A stretch of DNA of 64,000 nucleotides from Methyloferula stellata AR4 (GTDB taxonomy: Bacteria; Pseudomonadota; Alphaproteobacteria; Rhizobiales; Beijerinckiaceae). The stretch lies in the NCBI RefSeq assembly GCF_000385335.1, contig NZ_ARWA01000001.1, positions 2,868,001-2,932,000 of the forward strand, in the 5' to 3' direction. The position numbers and the translations under genes are program-made. The notes beneath the pieces are model-generated. The model made no database searches. It worked only from the letters and a program-made list of their open reading frames with translations, and was not told where the DNA came from. Of this stretch, positions 9,936 through 19,608 are shown piece after piece. The first letter of the stretch is position 1. Every line of letters starts with the position of its first letter.

Positions 9936-10777
9936 GCGCGGCGCTCGCTTTGAAAGCTCGGATGCCATTTCAGGCATCGGTGCTCGAGAATACGGGCGAC
10001 CGAATCCGCGAGCTTGCCGAGAAGCGCGTAGATGAGAATGGCAAAGACGACGAGATCGACCTGCAAGAACTCGCGAGCCTGCATCGCCATATAGCCGATG
10101 CCCGATTGCGCGGCGATGGTTTCGGCGACGATCAAAGTCAGCCACATGATGCCGAGCGCGAAACGCAAGCCGACCAGGATCGACGGCATGGCGCCCGGCA
10201 GAATGATCCGGCGAAACAGCATGAAATTCGTCATGCCGTAGCTCTTTCCCATTTCGAGAAGCTGCGGGTCGATCGTCCTGACGCCGTGCAAAGTGTTCAG
10301 ATAGATCGGAAAGAAGACGCCGAGCGCGACGAGAAAGAGCTTGGCTTCCTCGCCTATGCCGAACCATAGGATGACCAGCGGGATCAAGGAGAGATGCGGA
10401 ATATTGCGCAGCATCTGAAGGGTTGAATCGGTCAGATGTTCGGAGCGTTTCGATACGCCATTGGCGAGGCCGAAGGCAAAGCCGATAGCGCCTCCGACGA
10501 GCAGGCCGGCCATGGCACGCAAGAAGCTCACTTCGACATTCTTAAAAAGCGCACCCGATTTAGCCACCGTCCAGCCGGCCGCCGCGACCTTCAGCGGCGA
10601 GGGCAGAACAGTATCGGAGATCCAGCCGACCGATGAGGCGACCTGCCAAAAGCCGATCAGCAGCGCAGGCACGATCCAGGCAAGGAAGCCAGGCCCCAGC
10701 CCGAAGGAAAAGCGCAAACCGCCGGCGCGCCGCACGGGCGCTATCTCGGCCGAAGCGATCCAAGGGGTATCGCTCAT
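9932..10777 (-). CDS. ssuC: Aliphatic sulfonate ABC transporter permease
   Basis: The 281-residue permease has six predicted membrane spans and the binding-protein-dependent transport EAA loop at about residues 180-200 ([25 protein letters not shown] split across loop and helix), with [23 protein letters not shown] after it, typical of SsuC/TauC proteins. It forms the membrane channel of the uptake system with SsuB on the cytoplasmic side. Its end overlaps ssuB by four bases, and the start lies 32 bases after the nearest ssuA. Confidence 0.93.
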   Translation of the reverse strand: MSDTPWIASAEIAPVRRAGGLRFSFGLGPGFLAWIVPALLIGFWQVASSVGWISDTVLPSPLKVAAAGWTVAKSGALFKNVEVSFLRAMAGLLVGGAIGFAFGLANGVSKRSEHLTDSTLQMLRNIPHLSLIPLVILWFGIGEEAKLFLVALGVFFPIYLNTLHGVRTIDPQLLEMGKSYGMTNFMLFRRIILPGAMPSILVGLRFALGIMWLTLIVAETIAAQSGIGYMAMQAREFLQVDLVVFAILIYALLGKLADSVARILEHRCLKWHPSFQSERRA

Positions 10778-10809
10778 TCTCTATCCCATCTCCTGTGCGT
10801 GGTGACCGC

Positions 10810-11763
10810 TTAGGTCGCAGGTGTCCATTTCCAGACGATGTCACGAACGTCGACAGGCTTCGGCAAAAGCCCGATCTTGAGAAAGCGGTTGGCAATGTCT
10901 TGCTGACTTTCAGCGTCCGCCGCGGAGAAAGGCTGAATTGTATATTGCGTCCGGGCGACGGCCTTACGCAGTGCTTCAAGGTCGGTGCCGCTCACCTCAT
11001 AATTCGTCTGGGCGACAGCATCGCGATGCGTATCGGCCCATGCGAGATCGATCGCAATCGCGTTCAGAAGCTTCGCTAGAAGGTCGCCGTGATTGGCAGC
11101 GAAAGCCTTATTAGCGAGAAAGAAGGACTGCGGTGTATGAACTTCGTTTCCATCCGCGAGGACTCGCGCACCGCTGCCTTGAGAAATTGCGTAATAGGGA
11201 TCCCAAATCGCCCAGGCATCGATAGAACCGCGCGCGAAGGCCGCCACGCCATCGGGCGGCGAGAGATAGACAGGTTCTATATCGGAATAGGAAAGGCCTG
11301 CCTTGTCGAGGGCGTAAAGGACAGTCGTATGAGCGCTCGACGCTTTGCCAAAACCGACCCTTTTGCCCTTGAGGTCGGCGAGCCTTTTGAGCGGTGCTGC
11401 GTCCTTGACGAGAATGCCATTGGCCGAATTGCCCGGCAGCGTTGCCGCGTAGACAAGATTGGCGGAAGCCGCCTGCGCGAAAACAGGCGGTGCATCGCCT
11501 GTGTAGCCAAAATCGAGATTGCCTGTGTTGATACCTTCAAGGATCGGAGGCCCAAAGGAAAACTCGACCCATTTGATTGCGATGCCTTGCGGTTTGAACA
11601 CGGCATCGAGTGTTTGCCTCTGTTTCAGAACAGGGAGAAGACCCGATTTTTGATATCCGATCCTGATTTCGTTTACCTCACCGGCAAAGGCAGGCGTGGC
11701 GGCTTTTGCCAAGACGCCTGCAAGGCTGGATAGGATCAGTTGCAAGGCTTGCCGACGCTGCAT
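10810..11763 (-). CDS. ssuA: Sulfonate-binding periplasmic protein, copy 1
   Basis: A 317-residue SsuA-family binding protein with a signal peptide ending near ATPAFA. It begins MQRRQALQLIL and carries EIRIGYQKSGLLPVLKQR, VEFSFGPPILEGINTGNLDFGYTGDAPP and the C-terminal KIGLLPKPVDVRDIVWKWTP, hallmarks of the aliphatic sulfonate/nitrate binding class. It should capture alkanesulfonates in the periplasm for SsuBC. AAAGGTG precedes the ATG. The gene directly upstream is a close paralogue with matching motifs throughout, so this is a tandem duplication. Confidence 0.92.
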   Translation of the reverse strand: MQRRQALQLILSSLAGVLAKAATPAFAGEVNEIRIGYQKSGLLPVLKQRQTLDAVFKPQGIAIKWVEFSFGPPILEGINTGNLDFGYTGDAPPVFAQAASANLVYAATLPGNSANGILVKDAAPLKRLADLKGKRVGFGKASSAHTTVLYALDKAGLSYSDIEPVYLSPPDGVAAFARGSIDAWAIWDPYYAISQGSGARVLADGNEVHTPQSFFLANKAFAANHGDLLAKLLNAIAIDLAWADTHRDAVAQTNYEVSGTDLEALRKAVARTQYTIQPFSAADAESQQDIANRFLKIGLLPKPVDVRDIVWKWTPAT

Positions 11764-11819
11764 AAAGGCACCTTTCCGTCGCCGAAGCGAATTCGATTAA
11801 AGCAATGGCCGATGATCAC

Positions 11820-12776
11820 TCAAGTCGAAGGCGTCCACTTCCAGACGATTTCGCTGACCTTGATGGGCTTCGGCAAAAGGCCGATCTTCAGGAAGCGGTC
11901 AGCCGTACCTTGCTGGATCGCAGCGTCGGCATCCGTCGTCGGCCGCACGACGAAGTTCGATCGATCGATCGTGGTGCGGATCGCTTGGAGATCGATGCCG
12001 CTTGCATCGTGGATCGCTTGCGCCGCTTCCGCGTGATGCTCGCCGGCCCAGCGCGTGTCGATGGCGATCGCGTCGAGGAGCTTCGATAGGGTTGCAGCGC
12101 TATTGGCGGCAAAATCCTTGTTCGCGAGAAAGTAGGTGTTCGCCTGTCGGACATCGGCCGCGTAAGCGATCACGCGTACTTTTCCAGTTTGCGCGATCGA
12201 AAGATAAGGGTCCCAAATCGACCAGGCATCGATGCTGCCGCGGGTGAAAGCCGCGAGCGCGTCGGCGGGCGCGAGATAGACGGGCTCGATATCGGAATAG
12301 GCGAGGCCTGCCTTTTCCAAGGCATAGAGCAATGTCGCGTGGGCGCTCGAGGCTTTGCCGAAGCCGATCTTCTTGCCTTTGAGGTCAGCCAGAGATTTGA
12401 TCGGCGAGGCGTCCTGCACGACAATGCCTTCCGCGTAATGCTCGGGCAGGGTTGCGACATAGACGAGGTTGGGCGTCGCCGCCTGTGCGAAAATCGGTGG
12501 CGTGTCTCCAGTGAATCCGAAGTCGAGATTGCCCGTATTGATTCCTTCGAGAATCGGCGGACCGAAGGCGAATTCAACCCATTGAATGCCTATGCCCTGG
12601 GGCCTGAAGGCGGCTTCCAACGTTTGTCTCTGCTTAATAACGGTGGAAATGCCCGCTTTCTGATAGCCAATGCGGATTTCCTTGACCCCGCCGGCGGCGC
12701 GGCCCGCGGCGGCCTTGCCAAATGTGGCAAGTGCCAGAACCGCACCGAATAATTGCAAAGCTTGCCGACGCTGCAT
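11820..12776 (-). CDS. ssuA: Sulfonate-binding periplasmic protein, copy 2
   Basis: A 318-residue paralogue of the next gene, sharing the MQRRQALQL start, GINTGNLDFGFTGDTPP, GKKIGFGKASSAHATLLYALEKAG and the closing PKPIKVSEIVWKWTPST. It is the first gene of the minus-strand ssu operon and faces ssuD across a 108-base divergent gap. ATG at 12776 is chosen over one seven codons upstream: AGGTG sits eight bases before it, as in copy 1, and the N terminus then matches copy 1. The two copies probably bind different sulfonates or differ in affinity (inference). Confidence 0.9.
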   Translation of the reverse strand: MQRRQALQLFGAVLALATFGKAAAGRAAGGVKEIRIGYQKAGISTVIKQRQTLEAAFRPQGIGIQWVEFAFGPPILEGINTGNLDFGFTGDTPPIFAQAATPNLVYVATLPEHYAEGIVVQDASPIKSLADLKGKKIGFGKASSAHATLLYALEKAGLAYSDIEPVYLAPADALAAFTRGSIDAWSIWDPYLSIAQTGKVRVIAYAADVRQANTYFLANKDFAANSAATLSKLLDAIAIDTRWAGEHHAEAAQAIHDASGIDLQAIRTTIDRSNFVVRPTTDADAAIQQGTADRFLKIGLLPKPIKVSEIVWKWTPST

Positions 12777-12884
12777 TGAAAAGACACCTATTTTCACATC
12801 AGACCAGTAAATTCCTATAGTTCATAGATATTGTCAACTTAATGCGGCTATGACATATCCTTCTCCACACAAAGGAGATCAGCC

Positions 12885-14069
12885 ATGTCTTTTTCCGCTC
12901 CGCGCGCCGCCGCCAATTGCGATGTTCTTTGGTTCCTGCCCACCCATGGCGACGGCCGCTATCTCGGCACCGGATATGGCGCACGCGAGGTCACGCATCG
13001 TTATCTCGCGCAGATCGCGCAAGCAGCCGACGAACTCGGCTTTGCCGGCGTGCTTTTGCCGACGGGCCGGTCCTGCGAGGATTCCTGGGTCGTGGCGGCG
13101 TCTCTCATCGCTTTGACCGAGCGGTTGAAATTTCTCGTCGCCGTGCGGCCGGGATTGCTGTCGCCGACTTTGGCTGCTCGGATGACGGCGACCCTCGATC
13201 GCTTGTCCAAGGGCAGGCTTTTGATCAATGTCGTCACGGGCGGCGATCCCGTCGAAAATCGCGGCGACGGCATTTTTCTCGATCATGCCGAACGCTACGA
13301 AATCACCGACGAATTTCTCGATATTTATATCCGTTTGCTCAAAGGCGAGACGGTCAGCGCTAAGGGCAAGCATCTTCATGTCGAAGACGGCAGCTTGATC
13401 TATCCGCCCTATCAGACGCCTCTGCCGCCGCTGTATTTCGGCGGCTCGTCCGATGTGGCACAGACGATCGCGGCGCGCACCATCGACAAATATCTGACCT
13501 GGGGCGAGCCGCCGCAACAGGTCGGCGAAAAGATCGAGACCATGCGCAAGCTCGCGGCGGCACAGGGCCGCTCGCTCACCTTTGGCATCCGGCTGCATGT
13601 GATCGTGCGGGAAACCAATGCGCAGGCCTGGGCCGCGGCCGACGATCTCATCAAGCATCTCGACGACGAGACGATCGCTTCCGCGCAGAAGGCCTTTTCC
13701 GCTTATGATTCCGTCGGGCAGCAGCGCATGACGGCGTTGCATGGCGGACGCCGCGACAAGCTTGAGATCTCGCCCAATCTTTGGGCAGGCGTCGGGCTCG
13801 CGCGGGGCGGGGCGGGAACCGCGCTCGTCGGCGATCCGGAGACGGTCGCGGCCCGCATGAAGGAATATATGAGCCTCGGCATCGATACATTCATCCTGTC
13901 CGGCTATCCGCATCTCGAGGAAGCCTATCGCTTCGCCGAACTCGTTCTGCCGCTTTTGCCACTCGCCGCATCGACCCATGCGCCGAAGACGGCCAGCGCC
14001 AATCGCGGGCCCTTCGGCGAGGTCGTCGGAAATAGCTATACGCCGCCGGTACGCGTGTCGGCGTCGTAG
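12885..14069 (+). CDS. ssuD: FMNH2-dependent alkanesulfonate monooxygenase
   Basis: A 394-residue luciferase-like flavin monooxygenase. SsuD cleaves the C-S bond of alkanesulfonates with O2 and FMNH2, releasing sulfite and an aldehyde. Markers include [17 protein letters not shown] near the start, [14 protein letters not shown], the [11 protein letters not shown] loop, and [10 protein letters not shown]. The start has AAAGGAG eight bases upstream. It is divergent from the ssuA-ssuA-ssuC-ssuB operon, and together they form a complete sulfonate uptake and desulfonation locus, except that no SsuE flavin reductase is present here. Such loci are usually induced by sulfate limitation. Confidence 0.95.
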   Translation: MSFSAPRAAANCDVLWFLPTHGDGRYLGTGYGAREVTHRYLAQIAQAADELGFAGVLLPTGRSCEDSWVVAASLIALTERLKFLVAVRPGLLSPTLAARMTATLDRLSKGRLLINVVTGGDPVENRGDGIFLDHAERYEITDEFLDIYIRLLKGETVSAKGKHLHVEDGSLIYPPYQTPLPPLYFGGSSDVAQTIAARTIDKYLTWGEPPQQVGEKIETMRKLAAAQGRSLTFGIRLHVIVRETNAQAWAAADDLIKHLDDETIASAQKAFSAYDSVGQQRMTALHGGRRDKLEISPNLWAGVGLARGGAGTALVGDPETVAARMKEYMSLGIDTFILSGYPHLEEAYRFAELVLPLLPLAASTHAPKTASANRGPFGEVVGNSYTPPVRVSAS

Positions 14070-14070
14070 G

Positions 14071-14114
14071 GCATGATCTCGAAAAGTTGCAGACTTTTCG
14101 GATAAGATCATGCG
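14071..14114. repeat. Dispersed palindrome (CGAAAAGT-TGCAG-ACTTTTCG type), copy A
   Basis: Core CGAAAAGT TGCAG ACTTTTCG forms an 8-bp stem, flanked by outer GCATGATC and GATCATGC arms that also pair. It lies between ssuD and purN, both ends pointing inward, so it may act as a bidirectional transcript end. Other copies are at 43078, 54326, 59040 and 59096. Confidence 0.85.
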
Positions 14115-14140
14115 TTTACAGATCTAGGAAGATCAGTCGC

Positions 14141-14794
14141 TCACCCCGGCACGCGCAGCGGCTGCGGCTCCGGCGCATGATCCGTCGAGATCACGCGGTT
14201 GCCCTCGATGCGATAGCGGCCGGAAGCGATCAGAGCCAGCGCTTGCGGATAGATCAGATGCTCCTGTTCGAGCACGCGGGTGGCGAGCGTCTCTGGGGTA
14301 TCATCGTCGAGCACGGCGACGGCTGCCTGCGCAATAATCGGGCCCTCGTCCATGGCAGGCGCCACGAAATGCACCGTGCAGCCATGGATTTTGACTCCAT
14401 CTTCGAGCGCACGCTGATGCGTGTGAAGACCGCGATAAGACGGCAACAGGGCAGGGTGGATGTTGAGAAGCCTGCCGCTCCAGGCATTGACGAAGCCCGG
14501 CGTCAGCATGCGCATGAAGCCTGCAAGGCAGATGAGTTCGACGCGATGAAGCTCCAGCAGAATCTGCATGGAGCGTTCGAATTCCTCGCGCCCAGCGTAG
14601 ATCTTATGATCGACGGCCGCCGTCGCGATGCCTGCCTCCTTGGCGAAACTCAATCCGCCGGCCTCCGGCCGGTTTGACAAAACGAGCACGATTTCGGCCG
14701 GATGCGCCGCATCCCGTGCGCTTTCGACAAGGCTGCGCATATTCGATCCGCCGCCGGAAATCAGGATCGCCGTGCGCTTGCGGTTGAAGTTCAA
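14141..14794 (-). CDS. purN: Phosphoribosylglycinamide formyltransferase
   Basis: A 217-residue PurN, which formylates GAR with 10-formyl-tetrahydrofolate in the third step of purine synthesis. Visible are the N-terminal [11 protein letters not shown] phosphate loop, [13 protein letters not shown], the catalytic asparagine-histidine region [20 protein letters not shown], and [13 protein letters not shown] with the catalytic Asp. Its start overlaps the purM stop by four bases (ATGA), so purM-purN form a coupled operon. Confidence 0.96.
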   Translation of the reverse strand: MNFNRKRTAILISGGGSNMRSLVESARDAAHPAEIVLVLSNRPEAGGLSFAKEAGIATAAVDHKIYAGREEFERSMQILLELHRVELICLAGFMRMLTPGFVNAWSGRLLNIHPALLPSYRGLHTHQRALEDGVKIHGCTVHFVAPAMDEGPIIAQAAVAVLDDDTPETLATRVLEQEHLIYPQALALIASGRYRIEGNRVISTDHAPEPQPLRVPG

Positions 14795-15852
14795 AGATCA
14801 AGCCGCCCTGAAAAGAAGACGCGCCGATCATCGCGCGCTTGGACGATCCCCCCAAATAAAATCGGATCTTCTCCTGCGCGGCGCAATGCCGCCTCGACTT
14901 CGGTCTTTTGGCTCGCCGCCGCGACGACGACCATGCCGATCCCGCAATTGAAGGTGCGCAGCATTTCGGCCTCCGCGATATTGCCTTTCGCGGCGAGCCA
15001 GCGAAACACTGGCGGCACTGCGATCTTGCCAAGATCGAGCGAGATGCCAAGGCCGTCCGGCAGAATGCGCGGCAGATTATCGACGAAGCCGCCGCCGGTA
15101 ATATGCGCCAGCGCCTTGATCGAGGCCGTGTCTTTGAGGGCTTGCAGAAGCGGCTTCACATAGATGCGCGTTGGTGTCAGCAAAGCTTGCGCAAGCGTCT
15201 GCCCGGCAGCGAAAGGCGCGTCATCCGCCCACTTGAGCGTGCTCGCGGCGACGATCTTGCGCACCAGCGAAAAGCCATTCGAATGAACGCCGGAGGCGGG
15301 CAGGCCGAAGACCACGTCTCCAAGAGCCACATCCTTCGGCAGCAGAGCGCCGCGTTCGACGGCGCCGACCGCGAAGCCCGCGAGATCATAATCGCCTTCG
15401 CTATAAAGCCCCGGCATTTCCGCCGTCTCGCCGCCGATCAAGGCGGCGCCGGCCTCGATACAGCCGCGCGCTATGCCGGCGACGATCTCGGCGCCGACGG
15501 CGGGATCGAGTTTGCCGGTCGCGTAATAGTCGAGGAAGAAAAGCGGCTCGGCGCCTTGCACGATGAGGTCGTTGACGCACATGGCGACAAGATCGATCCC
15601 GATTGTCGCGTGCAGCCCGCTTTCGATCGCAATCTTGACCTTTGTGCCGACGCCGTCATTCGCGCCGACCAGGATCGGATCGCTAAAGCCCGCGGCTTTG
15701 AGATCGAACAAGCCGCCGAAGCCACCGATCTCGGCGTCGGCGCCAGGCCGCCGCGTGGCGCGCACGAGGGGCTTGATCTTGTCGACCATGGCATTGCCGG
15801 CATCGATGTCGACACCGGCATCCGCGTAGGTAAGACCCTTATCTGGCGTCAT
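14791..15852 (-). CDS. purM: Phosphoribosylformylglycinamidine cyclo-ligase (AIR synthetase)
   Basis: A 353-residue PurM, closing the imidazole ring of FGAM with ATP to give AIR in purine synthesis. Family motifs are [12 protein letters not shown] at the N terminus, [51 protein letters not shown] and [15 protein letters not shown]. The 198-base region upstream on its 5' side holds a perfect GCGGGCT-T-AGCCCGC dyad at 15883-15897, without a T run on either side. Confidence 0.97.
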   Translation of the reverse strand: MTPDKGLTYADAGVDIDAGNAMVDKIKPLVRATRRPGADAEIGGFGGLFDLKAAGFSDPILVGANDGVGTKVKIAIESGLHATIGIDLVAMCVNDLIVQGAEPLFFLDYYATGKLDPAVGAEIVAGIARGCIEAGAALIGGETAEMPGLYSEGDYDLAGFAVGAVERGALLPKDVALGDVVFGLPASGVHSNGFSLVRKIVAASTLKWADDAPFAAGQTLAQALLTPTRIYVKPLLQALKDTASIKALAHITGGGFVDNLPRILPDGLGISLDLGKIAVPPVFRWLAAKGNIAEAEMLRTFNCGIGMVVVAAASQKTEVEAALRRAGEDPILFGGIVQARDDRRVFFSGRLDL

Positions 15853-16058
15853 GTCCGGTTTGGCCGTTAAGCATAGATCGCGGGCTAAGCCCGCAAAAAG
15901 CGTCTTGATCTTGGGCCAAAGCCGCGATTTCGGACCAAAGAGGCTCTAGACTCTTGGCCCCGCCAAGGCAAGACAGATGGGCTTGGCCGCAAGACTTGAC
16001 CAAAAGAGTGCCTGCGTCCTAATGCCTTGGCTCCTGATCAAATATCAAGGTGGTTTCA

Positions 16059-16367
16059 ATGCGTTTGCTGCACATTATCGCTGCTATCCCGCTGTGCCTC
16101 GGCGTCTCCTTGCCGGCTTTCGCTGCCGATCCGACCGGAATTCCCGAATGCGACGCCTTTCTCAGCCGATATGAAGCCTGTGGATTGCAAATTATGGCCG
16201 GGGCCGAAAAGTTGGCTTTCGAGAAAACGATCATGGAATCGACCATGACCGCGAGGGCGAGCGCCGAAAGCCCCGAGACCCGCGCCTCGATCGTCCAGCT
16301 CTGCACCGATTCGATGAAAGCGCTCAAAACCAACGACACGCCGTTCAAGGCTTGCATGAATCAATAA
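16059..16367 (+). CDS. Small secreted protein with four conserved cysteines
   Basis: A 102-residue product with a clear signal peptide (MRLLHIIAAIPLCLGVSLPAFA). The mature domain of about 80 residues has four cysteines, the first two spaced C-x9-C within ECDAFLSRYEAC and the last two C-x16-C at the C terminus, which suggests two disulfides in a small helical periplasmic protein. ATG at 16059 has AAGGTGG five bases upstream; an earlier GTG in frame is less likely. Similar short proteins occur widely in Proteobacteria but I know no function. Confidence 0.7.
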   Translation: MRLLHIIAAIPLCLGVSLPAFAADPTGIPECDAFLSRYEACGLQIMAGAEKLAFEKTIMESTMTARASAESPETRASIVQLCTDSMKALKTNDTPFKACMNQ

Positions 16368-16478
16368 AGGGTAAATCCGTGGTCGGGCACAGCGCGCCCG
16401 CGCCATAGCCAAGCCCTGAGAACGGCGGAGACCGGCACATCAGATGAATCGATTGCCCTCTTTTTATCGTGCAACCGG

Positions 16479-17027
16479 ATGAGCTTGTCGCGGTTCGGCA
16501 GCCTGCCCAATCTGATTACGCTCGCGAGGCTGTTTCTCGTGCCCGTGGTGATCGCCATGATCGCCACGCAGCGCTGGCCCGAAGCCTTTCTGGTTTTTGT
16601 GATCGCCGGTATTTCGGACGCCGTCGACGGCTGGCTCGCCAAGACATTCAAACTGACGACGGAACTCGGCGCTTTTCTCGATCCCGTCGCCGACAAGGCG
16701 CTCCTCGTCTCGATCTATGTGGCACTTGCCATCGTGCAGGTGATCCCGGCGCCGCTGGCGATCATCGTCGTCGCCCGCGACCTGATGATCATCGGCGCGA
16801 TCGTCATGTCCTGGCTCGTCGATAAACCGGTCGAAATCAAACCGCTGCTGATCTCGAAACTCAATACGACCGTGCAGATCAGCTTCGCGGCTCTGGTTCT
16901 CGCCGCCAAGGCCTTCGATTTCAGCTTGAACGGCTGGTTCGAGATTTTGCTTTACCTCGTCGCAACTTTGACGCTTGCTTCGCTCGCCGCGTATTTGTGG
17001 CGATGGATACGTCATATTGGTCTTTAG
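16479..17027 (+). CDS. CDP-alcohol phosphatidyltransferase family protein (PgsA-like)
   Basis: A 182-residue integral membrane protein of the CDP-alcohol phosphotransferase family. The catalytic motif D-x2-D-G-x2-A-x8-G-x3-D-x3-D is present in SDAVDGWLAK and GAFLDPVADK, with Lys where Arg is usual after Ala. The N terminus SLPNLITLARLFLVPVV is typical of phosphatidylglycerophosphate synthases, which make PGP from CDP-diacylglycerol and glycerol 3-phosphate. Since the window does not show the rest of phospholipid synthesis, a second paralogue elsewhere could be the true PgsA, so no symbol is given. The next gene starts 84 bases later. Confidence 0.87.
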   Translation: MSLSRFGSLPNLITLARLFLVPVVIAMIATQRWPEAFLVFVIAGISDAVDGWLAKTFKLTTELGAFLDPVADKALLVSIYVALAIVQVIPAPLAIIVVARDLMIIGAIVMSWLVDKPVEIKPLLISKLNTTVQISFAALVLAAKAFDFSLNGWFEILLYLVATLTLASLAAYLWRWIRHIGL

Positions 17028-17111
17028 AGCATGATGGAGCAGGTCCGGCTTTGTCATGAACGTGATCTAGAGAGATTTGCAGCTTAGCTTTGAGTTCGGG
17101 AAGGTCACAAG

Positions 17112-18269
17112 ATGCGGATCGAATGGCAGATCAGTTTCTGGGTCGCCGCCTTCGCACTTCTGATTCTATTTCTTTGGATTTTCAGTGGCGTTCTTCTGCC
17201 TTTCGCCGCCGCCTTCTGTCTTGGCTATCTGCTCGATCCTGTTGCCGACCGGCTTGAACGGCTGGGGTTGAACCGCCTCGGCGCGACGCTGATCATTCTC
17301 GCCGGTTTTGTGCTGATCCTCGCCTTGATCATCATATTGCTGGTTCCGATCCTCGGGCATCAGCTCGCGGCCCTGATTCAATCCCTCCCGGACTATGTGA
17401 AAAAAATACAGGAGCTCCTCGCGCAGCAAAGCGCCTATTTCACGAACGGCTATGGCGGGGTTTTGCTGGAGAAACTCGGCCTGTCGCTTCCATCCGGCGG
17501 CGATAGCCGCGCGCCGAGCAGCGATTTGGTCTCGCAGGCGGCGGCCTGGGCCGCGACCTTCCTGAATTCGGTTTGGAGCCGGACCACCGCGCTCGTCAGC
17601 GTCTTGTCGCTCATTGTCGTGACGCCTGTCGTCGCCTTTTACATGCTGCTCGACTGGGACAAGATGATCGCGACGATCGACGGTCTTGTGCCGCTGCGCC
17701 ACCGCGAGGTCGTGCGCGGCCTTGCCCGCGAAGTCGACGCGGCCATGGCCGGCTTTCTGCGCGGGCAGTCGCTCGTCTGTCTTTTTCTCGGCCTCTGGTA
17801 CGGGCTTGGCCTCTCGGTTATCGGGCTCAATTTCGGCCTGCTGATCGGCATTACGGGCGGGGTTTTGAGCTTCATTCCCTATGTCGGGTCTTTGACGGTT
17901 TTGGTGGTTTCCTGCATCGTCGCGATCGTTCAGGGCTGGCCAAACTGGCATTTGCTCGCCGCGGCGGTCGGCGTCTTTCTGATCGGCCAGTTTTTGGAAG
18001 GCAATATTCTGTCGCCGAAACTGGTCGGGCAATCCGTCGGGCTGCATCCGGTCTGGCTGATCTTCGCGCTTCTCGCCTTTGGCAGCCTGTTCGGCTTCAC
18101 CGGCCTCATCGTCGCCGTCCCTTTGGCAGCGGCGACGGGGGTCATCTTGCGCTTTGCGGTGCGGCGCTACCGTTTGAGTACGCTTTATACAAGTTTGCCG
18201 ACGGCGGAAAAAGCCTCGATCCTGATCGAAGCCGTCGCCTCTGCTCACGAGCCCAATAGGGATCAGTGA
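17112..18269 (+). CDS. AI-2E/PerM family membrane transporter
   Basis: A 385-residue membrane protein with about eight spans, matching the PF01594 family (PerM/YhhT/TqsA). Family marks are LPFAAAFCLGYLLDPVADRLER near the N terminus, the region GGVLSFIPYVGSL near residue 250 and QFLEGNILSPKLVGQSVGLHPVWLIF towards the end, here split by loops. Substrates are known for only a few members. It ends three bases before hdaA, so the two are co-transcribed, an order conserved in Hyphomicrobiales next to the purine genes. Confidence 0.9.
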   Translation: MRIEWQISFWVAAFALLILFLWIFSGVLLPFAAAFCLGYLLDPVADRLERLGLNRLGATLIILAGFVLILALIIILLVPILGHQLAALIQSLPDYVKKIQELLAQQSAYFTNGYGGVLLEKLGLSLPSGGDSRAPSSDLVSQAAAWAATFLNSVWSRTTALVSVLSLIVVTPVVAFYMLLDWDKMIATIDGLVPLRHREVVRGLAREVDAAMAGFLRGQSLVCLFLGLWYGLGLSVIGLNFGLLIGITGGVLSFIPYVGSLTVLVVSCIVAIVQGWPNWHLLAAAVGVFLIGQFLEGNILSPKLVGQSVGLHPVWLIFALLAFGSLFGFTGLIVAVPLAAATGVILRFAVRRYRLSTLYTSLPTAEKASILIEAVASAHEPNRDQ

Positions 18270-18272
18270 GAG

Positions 18273-19037
18273 ATGCCGCCAAAAGGGCCGCGCCTGCCGA
18301 GCGATCAATTGACCTTGGAGCTGGCGTCCGATCCGCATTTCGGAGCGGAAGATTTTCTGGTCTCGCAAAGCAACGAGCAAGCCTATGGCATGATCGAGCT
18401 TTGGCCCGATTGGCCCGACCCGGTATTACTGCTTCTAGGCCCTCCCGGCGCCGGCAAAAGTCATCTGGCGGCGATCTGGGCGGTGCGTGCCGAGGCTTTC
18501 GCACTGCAAGCCGAAGCTCTTGCCTCCGCCGATCTTCCGAGCGTCACCAAACACAAGGCGCTGCTGATCGAAGACGGCGACCGGCTCGGTGGCAATGAAG
18601 CCGCCCTTTTTCATCTCTTGAATTTGACGCGTGCAGAAAGCGCAAGCCTGCTCATCACCGCGCGCGAGGCGCCGGAACTGTGGGGGCTCGCCACCGCCGA
18701 TCTCATGTCGCGGCTGCGGCTTGCCGCGCGCGTCGCCATCGAGGCTCCCGATGATGCCTTGATGCGCGCCGTGCTCGTCAAATTGCTCGTCGACCGGCAA
18801 CTCATCGTCGATACGAATGTGGTTGAATACGCGGCTTTGCGGCTCGACCGCAGCCTCGATGCGGCGCGCGACTTCGTGGCGGCGCTCGATCGTGAGGCGT
18901 TGTCGCGCGGAAAGCGGATCACGCGGTCTATGGCCAGCGACGTGCTGCAAGCTTTGGAGACGGACGGCGGCGAGGCAAAAGGGCAAGGCGAAGGCGAAGG
19001 AGAAGGGGAAGGCGATGGATCGCGCGATGTCTTTTAG
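18273..19037 (+). CDS. hdaA: DnaA-related regulatory inactivation protein HdaA
   Basis: A 254-residue AAA+ protein resembling DnaA domain III without the DNA-binding domain. Walker A is GPPGAGKSH, Walker B-like ALLIEDGDRL, and the sensor region SRLRLAARVAIEAPDD. HdaA with the beta clamp stimulates ATP hydrolysis by DnaA, limiting re-initiation. The N-terminal QLTLEL resembles a clamp-binding motif (QL-x-L-x-L). The C terminus ends in a run of Gly-Glu dipeptides whose purine-rich codons provide the ribosome binding site for the overlapping downstream gene. Confidence 0.85.
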   Translation: MPPKGPRLPSDQLTLELASDPHFGAEDFLVSQSNEQAYGMIELWPDWPDPVLLLLGPPGAGKSHLAAIWAVRAEAFALQAEALASADLPSVTKHKALLIEDGDRLGGNEAALFHLLNLTRAESASLLITAREAPELWGLATADLMSRLRLAARVAIEAPDDALMRAVLVKLLVDRQLIVDTNVVEYAALRLDRSLDAARDFVAALDREALSRGKRITRSMASDVLQALETDGGEAKGQGEGEGEGEGDGSRDVF

Positions 19038-19608
19038 TTTTCGCCGTACCCTGATTGTCGTCGTCGCGCTCAATCTCGCCTATTTCTGCGTGCAGATCGC
19101 CGCCGCCTTGGCGATAGGATCCGTCTCGCTCTTTGCCGATTCGACCGATTATCTCGAAGATGCCGCGATCAACGGTCTGATTCTCGCAGGCGTGAACTGG
19201 CAGCCGCGGCGCCGGGCTCTCTTGGGCAAGGTGATGGCCGGCATCATCCTTCTGCCGTCGCTCGCGGCAGTTTGGATGGCTTGGCGGAAATTTCTGGATC
19301 AGGTCGAGCCCGAGCCGTTGATCCTGACCCTCGCGGGCCTCGGCGCCCTCGCGGTCAATCTCGCTTGCGCCTTCTTGCTGGCGCGCTTTCGCCGCCATAG
19401 CGGCAGCCTGACCAAGGCGGCCTTTCTCTCGGCCCGCAACGATACGATCGCCAGCGTGATGATCATCCTCGGCGGCGGCCTCACTGCATGGACGCACTCA
19501 GCCTGGCCGGATTTGGCGATCGGACTTCTCATCACCGCGCTCAATGCAGGAGCTGCGCACGAAGTCTATGAAGCGGCGAGCCAAGAGGCGCGCGATGAGC
19601 TGGATTAG
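19015..19608 (+). CDS. Cation-efflux (CDF)-like membrane protein
   Basis: A 197-residue protein with about five or six membrane spans resembling the transmembrane part of cation diffusion facilitators: SVSLFADSTDYLEDAAINGLIL corresponds to the CDF second helix and SARNDTIASVMIILGGGLTAWT to the fifth. In zinc-transporting CDFs these hold H/D-x3-D sites; here D-x-x-D-x-L-E-D replaces the usual D-x-x-H-x-x-x-D. The cytoplasmic C-terminal metal-binding domain is absent. Start ATG 19015 lies inside hdaA, 23 bases before its end, behind GGAGAAGGGG. Confidence 0.8.
   Translation: MDRAMSFSFRRTLIVVVALNLAYFCVQIAAALAIGSVSLFADSTDYLEDAAINGLILAGVNWQPRRRALLGKVMAGIILLPSLAAVWMAWRKFLDQVEPEPLILTLAGLGALAVNLACAFLLARFRRHSGSLTKAAFLSARNDTIASVMIILGGGLTAWTHSAWPDLAIGLLITALNAGAAHEVYEAASQEARDELD

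Noticed and set aside
9936-10367. N-terminal extension of ssuB through ssuC
   Set aside because: The frame is open, but it overlaps ssuC and the ATGA start at 9935 gives the normal N terminus.
12879-14111. Long open frame on the minus strand across ssuD
   Set aside because: It is the antisense shadow of a well-conserved gene; high GC leaves such frames open, and the product resembles nothing known.
17166-18380. 404-codon minus-strand frame across the PerM-like gene
   Set aside because: Product is Arg/Gln/Asp-rich low-complexity text opposite a clear membrane protein, so it is a shadow.
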